From Nephrocerus scutellatus (taxonomy: Eukaryota; Arthropoda; Insecta; Diptera; Pipunculidae): 64,000 nt of DNA. The DNA lies in assembly GCA_947095585.1 (NCBI GenBank), contig OX352761.1, positions 52,440,019-52,504,018 of the forward strand, in the 5' to 3' direction. Position 1 is the first letter of the stretch, and every line of letters starts with the position of its first letter. Positions 1-11,269 of this stretch are shown one piece after another. The translations under genes were made by a program, and so were the position numbers. The notes under the pieces were generated by a model. That model saw nothing but the letters and a program-made list of their open reading frames with translations, did no database searches and was not told the DNA's origin.

Positions 1-189
1 ATAGACCGGTTTTCAATTTTAAGGAAAAGTACAGTGAGAATTTTATTAAGTTAAGTATGCATTTTAGTTTAGTGTGGAAAAATAAAATAAAATCAGTTCA
101 AGCCTCCATTTTTTTTGAATTGGCGAGTATGGCCATACAGTACAAGTATATATACAAAAACTTAATTTATTTTGTCGTTTACAAAAAAA

Positions 190-700
190 ACTTATTTTTG
201 CTCCCTTTAGGAAGGTTAGTATTAACAGAGGAGGCATTAATCCAGGCTTACAAAAACTTGAATTTGTCGAATTAATTGTGAGACAAATGAAATGATCACA
301 TTTCCTATTATTAGGAAGGTGGGCATGGTTATATAATTCATATATATATATCAAAAATATAGGTATTAATATCAAAACTTTAAATATAACAATCAATGGC
401 GAAAGAAAATTTTCCTTTCCTTAGCAAAGGCGAGTATCGTTAAAAATATGTACTAATAGTATATGTATGTATATCAACGTCTTAAGTAATAAAAGTAATA
501 AAAAAAAAATTTTCTCTTTTCTTATCGACGGTGAGTATGATTATATATACATAGTGTAAGAGAAAAATTAGGTGTATCAAAACTTTAATCAATAAAACTA
601 GATGCAATAAGAACAAAATTTTCTTTTCTTATCGAATTCTTATCGTATGGTTATATATATATATATATGTGAAATAAGAGCATATTTATGTATAAAAAGC
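190..700. repeat. Degenerate ~110-bp tandem repeat, AT-rich
   Basis: About four imperfect copies of a block carrying AAAATTTTC-TTTCTTA, then a GGCGAGTAT-like core, then TA-rich sequence and AAAACTTTAAT. The cores lie near 300-330, 400-440, 510-545 and 610-650. Copies are strongly diverged, so this is an old local amplification. No coding potential was recognised; the small open frames here are low-complexity. Confidence 0.5.
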
Positions 701-2690
701 TTTAATCATCAAATTAGTTACAAGAAGAAAATAATTAAATTTCCCTTTCAATTTAATTTAATTAGATTTTAATCTACTAATTTTACTTATTATTTATTTA
801 ATTTAACCAACAAAAGAAAAAAAAACTCTCATTTTTAAAACGAACTTTACAGAAATGACTATTTCTTTCAGTGTCCAATCGTTTGGGAAAAAAAAACTTA
901 TTCAACCTCCGTGAGAGAAAAGAAATGCACCTTTACTTGCAAATCCGCCATATGATCCGAATAATATGAGAAATGAAAAAAAAACTTCGAATCTCCGACT
1001 TACTTGCATTTTTTTTCTGTGCAAACGTTAAATATTAGGTGCACCTAGCAAATCCACCGGCAGCGCTGTCGACGAAGATGCGAAGAGCTCCACCTGCAAC
1101 ATTAAATTTATATATTAAGAAAATACCTGCGGAGGAAACTCTCTCTCTCTCTCTCATAGTTGTTCCAAAAAAAACAGGGTATTTCAAATTTTTTTTTTCT
1201 TGCTGACTGTATGTTAGAATTAAGGAAAAGAACAATTCTTAAATTCTTAAAATTTATAAAGAGAAATATTATCTTAATTTCCGCCACGAGGTTTAAAAAA
1301 AAATTAAAGCGCACCGAGGCAAAGAGGAAGAAAGAACGATAACTGTAAATATGTTATTTCAACATTTCACGAATAAAAAAAATTCTGCCGCGTCTTCGTG
1401 GTGATGGAACAGATTCCCCTGACGAAAGTCAAACTACCGGTCCCACGTCGCAGTCCTCTTCCAAAGCATGAGTTATTGCCGCTGATGCTGCTGCTGCTGA
1501 ACTGGATTTAGCATTTGTTGTTGCCCTTGCTTGTTGGTTTTGGTTAAATTGCTTTTCAGGTTAATATCCAAAGAAGAAAAAAAAATGGCTGACTACAAGC
1601 AATTCTTGCAGACAACCGAAAACTATTCTTGCTTGACAATGTCTACTGCAACTGTATCCATAGGCTTCAGATGAAGAGTCGTGAGAAAATTACGAAACCG
1701 TAATTCCAGGGTATAAGCCTGTCTATTGAGCAGCGGCACTTTTAAAATTGTTAAATTGTAAAATTTATTTATTTTTTTGTTCTAGTCGAATCGAACTTTG
1801 GTTTTCAGACTCTTACTAGATATGGATAAAAATGGGCGTTTGTTTCACTGTTCACAAACACATGCAACGATTTTGTGGTTATTACGCTTACACTCTAGCG
1901 CAAGCACTTTTGCTTTAATTGCTTCACTTCCATTATAAAAAGAAATGCACTTGAATTTGATTTTCGCTACTGCGATCTAATATCAAATTGGAACATCCTA
2001 GACACTATGAGAATTTGCAATAATCTTCATGTTTGTGCAAAAAAAAATCCAGCAAAAACATGCGGCTGCCGCGCTGGCGGCGGCCACCGGTTTAAAGTTA
2101 CTCCAAAGATGGACTTCCGCTGTGGTGTTTTTTATTTGAACCAACCGAAACCACATTTATAAATAATTACAAATGGTTTAACAATTACAATAAAAAACCG
2201 ATAAAATGATCACATCCTCACACGGCACAGAGTTATTCGAAAAAAAAAACAACTTAAACAAAGAAAAATTTTGGCTGTACAACTCAGGCGAGAAGCGCAT
2301 TAAGTCAGTGTCGACTCGTCCTTGATGAAAATCCAACTCGACTGACTCGTTACTCTCGCACGAACTCCAGTCGTAACTTCGCAAGTTAGTCATATTTTTT
2401 TTTGGGCCAACAACAAAACGAAAGGAATGTTTTGGCTGCAGCGTATTTAGAACGCATACCGACCTATTGGTTATACATACCTATAGGGTGGCGTGAGCCT
2501 ACGGTATCGTTCCAGCTACGTGTATCATTTGTTTTCTGCTAAATGCATGTACTGACGAAATCGTATGATTTTTTGAGATGCCAGATCATGCGAGAAAGGG
2601 TGACGGAAAGTGACGCCGCAAAACCCACGCCGAGAGTTATGTACAATCATAAGGATATTACATTAATAGGATTATTATATAGAGAGAAGA
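701..2690. other. AT-rich stretch with no recognised gene
   Basis: I see no supported gene. Visible are a short CT microsatellite near 1140-1157, a GC-richer patch at 1385-1520 with a GCTGCTGCTGCT run near 1490, and another GC-rich patch near 2060-2090. Short open frames on both strands have no recognisable domain. Part of it may be leader or LTR of the BEL-type element next door, but no terminal signatures were found. Confidence 0.4.
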
Positions 2691-2744
2691 ATTATGCATG
2701 GTATTATAGGGTTGCCAGCGGTATTCTTTATACAAAACAAAAAT

Positions 2745-3645
2745 TTCCTACGTGTCCATTACAGGCCGTGGCAAGCAATACTATCCCTTCGTCATTTGTA
2801 GTAGCTGCGGTAGCAAATCCCGTCGTTGTTACCTTTTTTGATGATTTCTTGGCCTCGAGTCTCGCAGGAATTTCTCCTTGTGGGACGTGAAGTAACGAAT
2901 TATGCCGCCTTGTACATATTTTGCATCCCTTTTTCGTCGGATATCCTTTGCATCATGTTCATCCCTCAAGCAATTAAAACACAGCTTCGATCTTCAAACC
3001 AAGTCCTTTCGGCTTTTTACGTTCATGTTCAAAAACCGTTTGCAGCTGAATAGATAATGAGATTCGCTGCAAAGTATGCACCTCGGTCGTAAAACTGTCG
3101 TCAAATAGCTTTTAGAAACTGTTGACTTTTCACGGTTGAGTTGGTGACTGCCTTCCAGTCCTCTGAATCTACTTTCGATAAAGTCGAAAAATTCACTTAG
3201 TTTTGGAATTTCTGTTGAATTTCCTCTTGATTGTTGGTATCATTTCCTGGATTCAGGGTCAAGTTTTGGTAGCACCAACTGAATGACTAGCGGATCCCAT
3301 GAGCTAACATCGACTCCCAAATTCTTAATGCCATACAGGACTTCCCTTGATGTGTCCATGATGTTTTTAAGTCGAATGCACTATCATTTCTAACTGTTTT
3401 AAGTGTAAGCAAAGTCTGAATGTAATTGTTGACTAATGCTTCTAAATTTTGGAACCGCTTCCGAAGCAGTTCTACCGCCGTTGCATAATTTGTTGACGTT
3501 GGTGACAGATGGTTCACAATTCTCGCTGCTTCTCCACGAAGATTCCCCTTTAGGTATTGAATCCGTTCGACATCATCTAATGACTCGTTCTGGTGCACTA
3601 CTATTTTCCAAAATTAACTTCGAACAGTTGTGACAGAACTGTCAA
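2745..3645 (-). pseudogene. BEL/Pao retrotransposon gag remnant
   Basis: The minus-strand translation shows the Gag domain typical of BEL/Pao elements (Pfam DUF1759 type), including DDVERIQYLKGNLRGEAARIV at 3500-3590 and a following LLRKRF segment. Further downstream on the same strand, in shifted frames, is a BEL-type zinc knuckle (CFNCLRDEH, then CKICTRRHNSLLHV) near 2905-2985. After that comes VLLATA, the usual start of the BEL protease region, near 2770-2790. Several frameshifts and stops separate these parts, and nothing of protease, RT or integrase follows. A dead, truncated copy. Family assignment is confident; edges are approximate. Confidence 0.8.
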
Positions 3646-3960
3646 ACCATTTGCTGGAGAAAAAAAAAGTCACATGCTTTGCATATGGGATATTTCTCGA
3701 AAGAACACGTGTATTTAAACGATCTGTCAGTTGCAGACGTCGCCGAAATGGATGCAACGGTTCTATGGACCGAGCCGTTAAGTACTAAACGGATATGAAA
3801 GCTTAATGGGGATAATCAGATAAAAACAGATGAACAGATGAGTAAAGATGATATTTTTAACGTACGTGAGTTATATATGCACCAGAACTCCCACATACAA
3901 CAAAGCAAGATCAGCATGATATCATATTCAACCACAGACATACAACAAAGAGAACAAAGG

Positions 3961-4137
3961 AATGATGACTCAAATAAACGACTTCGAAGCCAACGCGCAA
4001 TTCAAGCAGACAACAAAGGAATGATGACTCAAATAAACAACTTCGAAGCCAACGCGCAATTCAAGCAGACAACAAAGGAACGATGACTCAAATAAACAAC
4101 TTCGAAGCCAACGCGCAATTCAGGCAGACAACAAAGA
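3961..4137 (+). repeat. 59-bp tandem repeat in the 5' LTR (3 units)
   Basis: Units start at 3961, 4020 and 4079, each beginning AATGATGACTCAAATAAAC or a one-base variant, with CTTCGAAGCC in the middle. The 3' LTR carries only two units (10621 and 10680). They lie upstream of the TATA-like boxes, the usual enhancer position in the U3 of an LTR. Confidence 0.9.
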
Positions 4138-4173
4138 GAACAAAGGAAAGACGTTAATGTATTATGACTAAGA

Positions 4174-4199
4174 AATATATAAAACAGAATCTATATAAA
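4174..4199 (+). promoter_or_regulatory. TATA-like motifs of the errantivirus LTR
   Basis: ATATATAAAAC and CTATATAAATAAG lie about 120-140 bases before the end of the 5' LTR. An AATAAA signal follows at 4267-4272. Position and order fit an LTR promoter and polyadenylation signal. The start site itself cannot be seen. Confidence 0.5.
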
Positions 4200-4314
4200 T
4201 AAGAACTTGAATTGTATTCAAAGCAGAACTTAAGTAGACTTGAAACACATCAGTCGTAGGTTTTCAAATAAAAATAATTTTTAAAAATACTTTTTGTATT
4301 TTCAATAATTAAAT

Positions 4315-4332
4315 TGGCGCAGTCGGTAGGAA
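4315..4332 (+). promoter_or_regulatory. Primer-binding site (tRNA-Ser type)
   Basis: TGGCGCAGTCGGTAGGAA overlaps the last T of the 5' LTR. This is the form known for the 17.6/297/Tom group, which primes reverse transcription with a serine tRNA. A PBS overlapping the LTR end is also characteristic of that group. Confidence 0.85.
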
Positions 4333-4611
4333 AGTCACTATATTTGTGCTATCCAAGTAAAAACCAACGTTCCGTTTTTAAATAGTGAATTTACTTTTTC
4401 AAACAAAAGTTTCTAAAATTAACTACAGTTTGAAGTAATAACTATAAAATTCGGTATCGCTAAACAAACTTTAAAGTGAAATAAAAACGTACAAAAATCG
4501 ACGGAAATAAAAACACTTTAAAATAAATTCAGTGAATTATCAATTCGAAAGGATCAATTAATAGCTCAATCCAACGCATATGGTAATGCTATAAAATTCC
4601 GTAGAGGAAAA

Positions 4612-5953
4612 TTGATTCTTGAATGGCAAAACTGGCTACTGGTTTACCCATTACCAACTATACTCTCAACAAAATTACTAAAGAAGAAAAGACAGCTTCG
4701 AGTCTTAATGATCAAAAAATTCAGAAAGAAGAAGTTACAGGAGGCAAAGACCAGATCTACAAACGAAGAAAACAGTTCATCAGAAGAGGACCTTCAATTG
4801 TACAACATTAGGAATCAGCCGATTCCTGAAGAATTACGTAAGAATAAGAACAAAGATAACATTAAAGAGTTATATATTAATATAGAAGAATTTAATTTAG
4901 AAAATAATAATCTTAACAGTAATATTTTTAACATGATTTTGGGTAGTAATAATTAAGGCCTCTACACATTCTTAACAATCGTAGATGATATCATCCCTAC
5001 ATTGCTAGAACACAATGCACAATCGCAGAGAATGTGTATAAAAATTCTCAAATCTAAATTTATCGGCAAGGCAGAACGTTGTATTGAGATTCATTCTCAC
5101 CTGCAAAAATGGCAGGACATAAAGCAAATGCTAGTAAACAATTTTGGAGGATTTAAAAACTCTTTCCAGCTGTACGAAGACCTTCGTCAGACCAGCTTCA
5201 AAGGTGATGTTTTAGGATTCTATAATAATATCCAAAAAAATCCTGTGTGATTTAAATCAGAAAAGCGTTCAGGAAAATAAAAAACACGAAGTAGAAAATA
5301 ATAACCTCACTGCTTTAAACATTTTTAAAGAAAAGGTTCCAACTCATATGAGGACTATCCTCTATGCTTTAAAGCCAACAAGCTTACAACAAGCTCTCTA
5401 CGACCTCACACAAACAGGATTCGTCAATTCAAGTCCTCTCGAAGAAAGGATACAAAAACCTCAAAATACCCAAAATAAAAACTTTCAACCAAGAATTTAT
5501 TATCCTCAACAGCAAGGACTTATACCAAACTTTCAAAATCAGGGACTATTTAGAAATAACTTTAATAATAATAATTTTAGACCACAACAAACGTTCAGAC
5601 CCCCGTTTAACCATTATAACAACAATCAGAATAACAATAATTTCAGACCTCAAAATAATTTGAATAATAATAGGAACTATTATAACAATTATAATAATCA
5701 AAGGCCACAACCCATGGATGTAGATCCTGGAAGTAGCCAACTACGGCGAATAGCGCCTCGACAAATGAACTACACGAGAAAAAACCATAACAATGAATAT
5801 TATACAAACGAAAGGAACAATCCTGTGGGATCAAAAGAAATAAAAATTAACCAAGAACATGATACAAATTTTCGGGCACAGGCCTCGGAAACAAATCAGG
5901 ACTTCCCTATCTCAGGATCGAAAAAAACGGAAAATGTATTAGAATGCTCATAG
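4612..5953 (+). pseudogene. gag: Errantivirus gag, frameshifted
   Basis: Gag forms the particle shell. The reading is split into open segments at about 4612-4956, 5002-5250 and 5348-5953. The last segment ends in a long Asn/Gln/Pro-rich tail with repeated NNFRPQ-like pieces (about 5560-5740), as in Gag of 17.6/297-type elements, and has no CCHC knuckle. The first part is Lys/Glu-rich and the middle part resembles a capsid-like helical domain. The segments need at least two frame changes; one lies next to an A7 run at about 5234. The true start codon is uncertain. Confidence 0.7.
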
Positions 5954-6105
5954 ATACTGGAGCAACAAACAGTATCATCAATAAAAAAGATACACCTCCA
6001 CAATACATTTTAAAAAGAAATACTCCTTTACAAATCAATACAGTAGGAAATCCTGTCACAGTGACAGAAGAAGCAACTTTCCCTAAAGAAAAATTCACTA
6101 CCAGC
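5938..6105 (+). pseudogene. pol: Errantivirus protease segment
   Basis: In a frame shifted from gag, the retroviral aspartic protease motif IDTGATNSIIN reads at about 5947-5980, with its catalytic Asp in D-T-G. This starts pol right after gag, as in the family. A TAA at about 6104-6106 ends the segment early, so the protease is cut off from RT. Polyprotein cleavage would be lost if the stop is real. Confidence 0.75.
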
Positions 6106-6130
6106 TAAGACAGATTGCACATTTCAAATC

Positions 6131-7210
6131 ATGAGCTTTAGTGAAAATTATAATGGATTAATAGGAAACAATATTTTAATGACAAATAATGCAAAAATTT
6201 ACTATAAAACAAAAACACTTGAATTAAACGACATAAAGATTCCCATATTTTTTGATGAAACCGATGAGCAAGAATATGCCATGGTAATTCATCACCTAAA
6301 TGGCTTAACGCCATATGACTCAATATTCGACGAATTCGAAGAAAAAAATACAAACCATATGAATACAGAAGAAAAAAGCATATTATTTAAAACACTTAAG
6401 GAATATTCAGCTGTCTTCTTTCACAAAGGAGATGATCTATCCTTCACTTCACATGTGAAACACAAACTTCCAGTAACTGATACTTCCCCAATATTTACAA
6501 GGATATATAGATATCCTGAAGTTCACAAAAACGAAGTCAATAAACAGATCCAGGAACTTTTAGATCAAAAAATAATTAAACATTCCACTTCACCATATAT
6601 GCTCCAATTTGGGTCGTTCCCAAAAAAGAAGACAAAATGGGAAACAAAGAATGGCGAATTGTCATTGACTATCGCAAATTAAATAAAATTACGAAGGAAG
6701 ATAAATTCCCTATTTCTCTCATCGAGGACATATTAGATAAAATGGGTAGAGCAAACTATTTCTCTACGTTAGATTTAACCAAGGGTTTCTATCAAATAGA
6801 AATTAACTCAGAAGACCGTGAAAAGACGGCCTTTTCCACATTATCAGGCCATTATGAATGGATACGTATGCCTTTCGGGTTAAGAAATGCACCCGCTACC
6901 TTTCAACGAATGATGAATGAAGTCTTAGGAGACTTCATCGGAAAAATTTGTTATGTATATCTTGATGATATCATAATCTTCAGTACTTCACTTCAGGAAC
7001 ACATTCTCCACTTAAGAATGATATTTGAAAGACTTCGTAAAGTTAATTTAAAAACAAATTGAACAAATGCGATTTCCTAAAAAAGGAATCAGAATTTTTA
7101 GGACATATCATCACGCCAGAAGGCATAAAACCCAATCCTTTAAAAATACAAACTATAAAAGATTTCCCCATACCTAAAACTGTAAAAGAAATACATCATC
7201 ATTTCTCGGA
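6131..7210 (+). pseudogene. pol: Errantivirus reverse transcriptase segment
   Basis: The RT domain copies element RNA into DNA. The connection and fingers are at 6131-6650, with a defective stretch [13 protein letters not shown]. Palm motifs follow in a second frame (6637-7062): [11 protein letters not shown] with a catalytic Asp, [16 protein letters not shown], and the catalytic box YVYLDD at about 6955-6972. A third frame, about 7063-7205, carries [15 protein letters not shown] (thumb). Three frames for one domain means at least two or three indels. All catalytic residues are still visible. Confidence 0.88.
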
Positions 7211-8407
7211 TTGACCGGTTATTACCGCAAATTCATTCAAGATTATGCAAAAATAATCAAACCAATGACTCTCTATTTGAAAAAAGATACTAAAATTGAT
7301 CTAAATAATGAAAACTATATCGAAGCATTCGACAAACTAAAAATAATAATGACAGATACCTTGATAAACAAACATCCAGAATTTAATAAAGAATTCCTAT
7401 TAACAACTGACGCTAGCACTTTCGCTATTGGCGCTGTATTAAGCCAGTCCAATGGACCACTTTATTTTGCTTCACGCACACTCAATAAACATGAATGCAA
7501 CTACTCTACAATAGAGAAAGAATTACTCGCAATTGTCTGGGAAACCAAACAATTCCGCCACTACCTTTACGGAAGATTTAAAATAATTACGGACCATAGA
7601 CCTCTCGTATGGCTCCATAATTTAAAAGAACCCAACTCAAAACTCCAACGATGGAAAATAAAATTAGAAGAATTCGATTTCAATATCGAATATATCCAAG
7701 GAAAAGAAAACAAAGTGGCAGACGCCCTTTCAAGAATTAAAATAGATCAAATAAATGCATTAGAAGAAGACCTAGTCTCTACTCAACATTCAGTAGAATC
7801 TGATAGTACAGATTTAATTTCTATAACTGACAAACCGTTAAACATGTTTAAGAGACAAATCATAATAAAAAAGACAGACATTGATTCAGACAAAAATACA
7901 TTCCCATACAAAGGAAAAAGATTAATTACTATCACTCGAATAGACTTTACAGACAAAGACTTTGAATTCATAATCTCAGAGTGTGACACAAACATTACAA
8001 ATTCTATATTTTTTAATAACGATGAGATATCTCTAAAAATATACGAGACAGAAGACGAACTCTTCTTAAAATACCAGAACTATTGGAAAAAACATCACAA
8101 CGGACAAAAGCTATTTAGAACAATGACAAATTTAATAAATGTATACCCTCCAAGAACGGAAGACGAAATATTAAAAGTACACAAATCACATAATCACATA
8201 GGCATAGAAAAAACCTATTTAGAAATAATTAGAAAATTCTATACACCAAATCTGAGAGAATTAATCAATAAAATAATTAATAATTGTGAAATTTGCAACT
8301 TCAAAATTGAACGAAACCCAATCAAACTCCCATACGAAAAAACCCCCACACCTCAAGGTACACACATACATTACCACATGGATTTATATATCGTACAAAA
8401 AAAATAA
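7211..8407 (+). pseudogene. pol: Errantivirus RNase H and integrase N-terminus
   Basis: A 398-codon open segment. It starts in the RT thumb (GYYRKFI), then RNase H with LTTDASTFAIGAVLSQ (first catalytic Asp near 7409), STIEKELLAIVW (Glu) and ITDHRPLVWL (Asp). After a linker ending GKENKVADALSRI comes the integrase zinc domain (HKSHNHIGIEKTY ... CEICN; His-His-Cys-Cys) at about 8175-8300. The frame ends at an A8 run, 8398-8405, in the integrase core just after the first catalytic Asp (HMDLYIVQ). It was probably one frame with the next segment before a single-base indel. Confidence 0.88.
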
Positions 8408-9155
8408 AACCATTCTAACTTGTATAGACAAGCTTTCAAAATTTGTGTCAGTGGAGAAAACAGAATCCAAGAATCAATTAGATGTTCTAAATGCTATGAT
8501 AAAAATCTTTAGTTATATGACCAGACCAAAACTCTGTACAATAGACAATGATACAACATTTGGTTCTCCGACGATAACCAAATATCTCACAGAAAACGAA
8601 ATACTCACTCATACCACTACACCTTATCGACACACAGGAAACTCAGACATAGAACGATTCCATAGTACTCTAAACGAGAACCTTAGACTCTTTGAAAGAG
8701 AAAAAAACAATTTAGTCGACAATTTAGCGCGATCAGTAGAAGTCTACAATCGGACAATACATCTAACTACATTAGAGAAACCCAACGATGTACATTTCGG
8801 TAAAGTGAATCCAATAAAAATTTATGAAAGAATAGAAAAAGTAAAAATCAAAAATACATTTAAAATCAATAAAGGTAGAAACAACTGTGAAATAAATCCA
8901 GAATTTACGAATTGTAATCCCATAGGAATTGACAAATTAAAGACAAAACATATAAAAGTAAAAGTGCTAAAAACAAGTGGAAATAAAATACTAATACAAC
9001 CCCGGATCAAGAAACAAACGCTACATAAAGACCAGTTTAGAAAAAGAAAAAAATATACGAAATTAATAAATATCCCAGGTGACAATAGCAACAATAAAAA
9101 TGACACCCCTAACCCTATTAGTGACATTGACTCTATGGCAGTCAATACCGGTTAA
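8286..9155 (+). pseudogene. pol: Errantivirus integrase core and C-terminus
   Basis: Integrase inserts the DNA copy. This frame continues from about 8408. The second catalytic Asp is in CTIDNDTTFGS (about 8548) and the catalytic Glu in SDIERFHSTLNENL (about 8650). A basic C-terminal domain with KTKHIKVKVLKTS follows. The first codons of the open frame (8286-8400) overlap the previous segment out of frame and are not native. The stop at 9153-9155 overlaps the start of env, the usual arrangement where env comes from a spliced RNA. Confidence 0.87.
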
Positions 9156-10758
9156 AACTCAGGAAATACAAGTGTACGAAATAAATAAAGAATTTGTATT
9201 AATAGAATCAAGACCAGTACATCTGATTAAAGATTACTCTAACATTTTACACATTATCAATCTAACTAAATATGACGAAATAGTGAACGAACTAAAAACC
9301 CAGTATAGACAAATTCCTAATAAAAGTTACAAAGAACTCAGTGAGCTCACAAAATTAGAAAACAAAATAAACACAATAATCCCTCATAAAATTGTAAAAA
9401 GAGGACTAATTAACCTAATAGGTTCAGGCATGAAATTCCTGTACGGAACAATGGACGATGATGATCGTCAAGAAATTGAAAATAAATTAAAAGAATATGA
9501 AACAAATAATAAACAATTATTAAATAATAATAAACAACAAGTAAAGATTAATGAACAATTCAATAAACAGTTTAAAAAGTTAACAGAGATAGTTAACATA
9601 GGTACAACTACAATAAACGAACTTAAAAATCAGAAAAATGATATCAATGACTTAAGAATAGAATTAGAATTTAATGACCAAATAAAAGAAGTAAAACATA
9701 ACATCGAACTCATTGAAGATGTAGTGCTTAACGCACGAACAGGCGTTTTAACTCATAATATCTTCACGTTGGAAGAAATTCAGGAATACAATTTAACATT
9801 TGAAACTTTAGAACATTTAAAAATGCATTTAGCCATATACAACGAAAATATTTTAATAATAATTTCTATACCACAGTTCACAAAAGAACCCTATGATAAA
9901 TATTACCTACAGGATTTCCCAATAAAAAATAAAACAATAAATCTAATAACTAACGAAGTATATAGATTAAACAATAGTTTATACTATCCGAGTACAGAAA
10001 CAAAGAATTTAACAGAAATAAATGATGAATGTATTAATAATATAATCTTAAGAAATGACCCAAACTTTTGTAAAATAAAGAATCTGAATGAAACCATTGT
10101 AAAAGAATTAGGAGAATATTTGATTCTAAAAAATGTTAAACAAATTAATCTTACACAAAATTGTAATAAAAATAATTACAGCCTAAATGGCAATTATTTA
10201 ATAAAGTTTAAAGAATGTAAAATATATTTAAACAATAAATCCTTTAATAGGAAAGAATATAAAGGAGATTTAATAATTCCTACATTAAATTTTAATTATG
10301 AAAACAATAAAGATATCGAAATCGTGGATTTCAAACCTATTGAAAATATTAAAATATTAAAATACATAGAGGTGTCTCCTCAACAACTAACCTTTAGTAT
10401 TACGACTATAATCATTGTAACTATTATAATAATAATATTATATATATATATGAAAAAGAGAAATAACAGACCACACAACAATATAGCCGTGAATCTACCA
10501 TCAGTCAAATTTCACCAGATGGACGATTCAAGAGGGGGAGGAGTTATATATGCACCAGAACTCCCACATACAACAAAGCAAGATCAGCATGATATCATAT
10601 TCAACCACAGACAACAAAGGAATGATGACTCAAATAAACGACTTCGAAGCCAACGCGCAATTCAAGCAGACAACAAAGGAATGATGACTCAAATAAACAA
10701 CTTCGAAGCCAACGCGCAATTCAGGCAGACAACAAAGAGAACAAAGGAAAGACGTTAA
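9079..10758 (+). CDS. env: Errantivirus envelope protein (intact reading frame)
   Basis: 559 codons without interruption, similar in length to Env of 17.6/Tom-type errantiviruses, which is related to baculovirus F proteins. A signal peptide is likely at residues 8-28 (second Met, then TLLVTLTLWQS). A furin-like site (VKR) precedes the fusion-peptide region GLINLIGSGMKFLYGTMDD at about 111-130. A Lys/Asn-rich coiled-coil stretch follows (about 135-205), with many N-glycosylation sequons. One membrane anchor lies at about 436-458 (FSITTIIIVTIIIIILY), followed by a basic tail. The frame runs through the PPT and ends in the 3' LTR. It starts inside the 3' end of pol in another frame. The best-preserved gene of the element. 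Confidence 0.9.
   Translation: MTIATIKMTPLTLLVTLTLWQSIPVKTQEIQVYEINKEFVLIESRPVHLIKDYSNILHIINLTKYDEIVNELKTQYRQIPNKSYKELSELTKLENKINTIIPHKIVKRGLINLIGSGMKFLYGTMDDDDRQEIENKLKEYETNNKQLLNNNKQQVKINEQFNKQFKKLTEIVNIGTTTINELKNQKNDINDLRIELEFNDQIKEVKHNIELIEDVVLNARTGVLTHNIFTLEEIQEYNLTFETLEHLKMHLAIYNENILIIISIPQFTKEPYDKYYLQDFPIKNKTINLITNEVYRLNNSLYYPSTETKNLTEINDECINNIILRNDPNFCKIKNLNETIVKELGEYLILKNVKQINLTQNCNKNNYSLNGNYLIKFKECKIYLNNKSFNRKEYKGDLIIPTLNFNYENNKDIEIVDFKPIENIKILKYIEVSPQQLTFSITTIIIVTIIIIILYIYMKKRNNRPHNNIAVNLPSVKFHQMDDSRGGGVIYAPELPHTTKQDQHDIIFNHRQQRNDDSNKRLRSQRAIQADNKGMMTQINNFEANAQFRQTTKRTKERR
10531..10541 (+). promoter_or_regulatory. Polypurine tract
   Basis: AGAGGGGGAGG lies directly before the 3' LTR start (AGTTATATATG at 10542). 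It is the expected primer for plus-strand DNA synthesis and fixes the 3' LTR boundary. Confidence 0.9.
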
Positions 10759-10916
10759 TGTATTATGACTAAGAAATATGTAAAACAGAATCTATATAAA
10801 TAAGAACTTGAATTGTATTCAAAGCAGAACTTAAGTAGACTTGAAACACATCAGTCTTAGGTTTTCAAATAAAAATAATTTTTAAAAATACTTTTTGTAT
10901 TTTCAATAATTAAATT
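10542..10916 (+). repeat. 3' LTR of errantivirus (375 bp)
   Basis: Same start and end as the 5' LTR and followed by CGTG, the target duplication. It carries two 59-bp units instead of three. Substitutions against the 5' LTR are few, for example ATATGTAAAAC versus ATATATAAAAC and CAGTCTTAGG versus CAGTCGTAGG. Confidence 0.93.
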
Positions 10917-10968
10917 CGTGTGACAGTAACGCACATGTATAATATTTTATTCTAATTTCATATTGTGA

Positions 10969-11180
10969 TTTTTCACGGTCCCACCTCTCGCGAATGTCTG
11001 ACAAACATCCCCGAGTAATAACTTGTCACGGTAAGTTTCTCAATTTGACGTTCGAATACGGCATTAAATTGTAGGTCTCTTCCATTTGTGTACAAAAGTC
11101 AACATGCACAACACAAATGGTTGATAGAAGCCGCAAGACCGCAACGGTCTGTTGCGCCGAACATTATTATTATTATATGC
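10969..11180 (+). repeat. SINE-like dispersed repeat, copy 1
   Basis: Matches 15656-15880 in the same orientation. Shared blocks are TTTTTCACGGT, CCCACCTCTCGCGAATG, GTAATAACTTGTCACGG, AAATTGTAGGTC and CCTTGTG-like pieces, ending in a short (ATT)n tail. A simple-repeat tail is typical of SINEs and LINE 3' ends. The other copy is preceded by a pol III B-box-like sequence. Confidence 0.6.
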
Positions 11181-11269
11181 CATATGCGATGAGTAGATAA
11201 GATTTTAATAATTTAATAATTTTTCAAATTACGCTACCGAGCTTGAAAAACAAATATTTCTTAAAATAA

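Larger units (their letters stand above)
3869..4315 (+). repeat. 5' LTR of errantivirus (447 bp)
   Basis: It starts AGTTATATATGCACCAG directly after CGTG and ends AATTAAATT directly at the primer-binding site. It matches 10542-10916 with only a few substitutions. It is 72 bp longer than the 3' LTR: 59 bp comes from one extra tandem repeat unit and 13 bp from a small indel before the repeats. TATA-like boxes lie at about 4174-4199 and AATAAA at 4267-4272. Confidence 0.93.
3869..10916 (+). mobile_element. Full-length errantivirus (17.6/297/Tom type LTR retroelement with env)
   Basis: A 7.05-kb Ty3 retroelement of the insect errantivirus group. The ends are exact: CGTG at 3865-3868 is repeated at 10917-10920, the 4-bp target duplication expected for this group. 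LTRs begin AGTTATATATGC and end AATTAAATT. A Ser-tRNA-type primer-binding site follows the 5' LTR and a purine tract precedes the 3' LTR. The order gag, protease, RT, RNase H, integrase, env is complete. gag and pol carry several frameshifts and stops, while env is a single open frame. The LTRs are nearly identical outside an internal repeat, so insertion was recent. The copy as written cannot make a full Gag-Pol. Confidence 0.95.

Noticed and set aside
10759..10916. Env ending inside the LTR as evidence of a fusion gene
   Set aside because: The frame simply runs through the PPT into the LTR until a stop. Env stop codons close to or inside the LTR are compatible with this element group.
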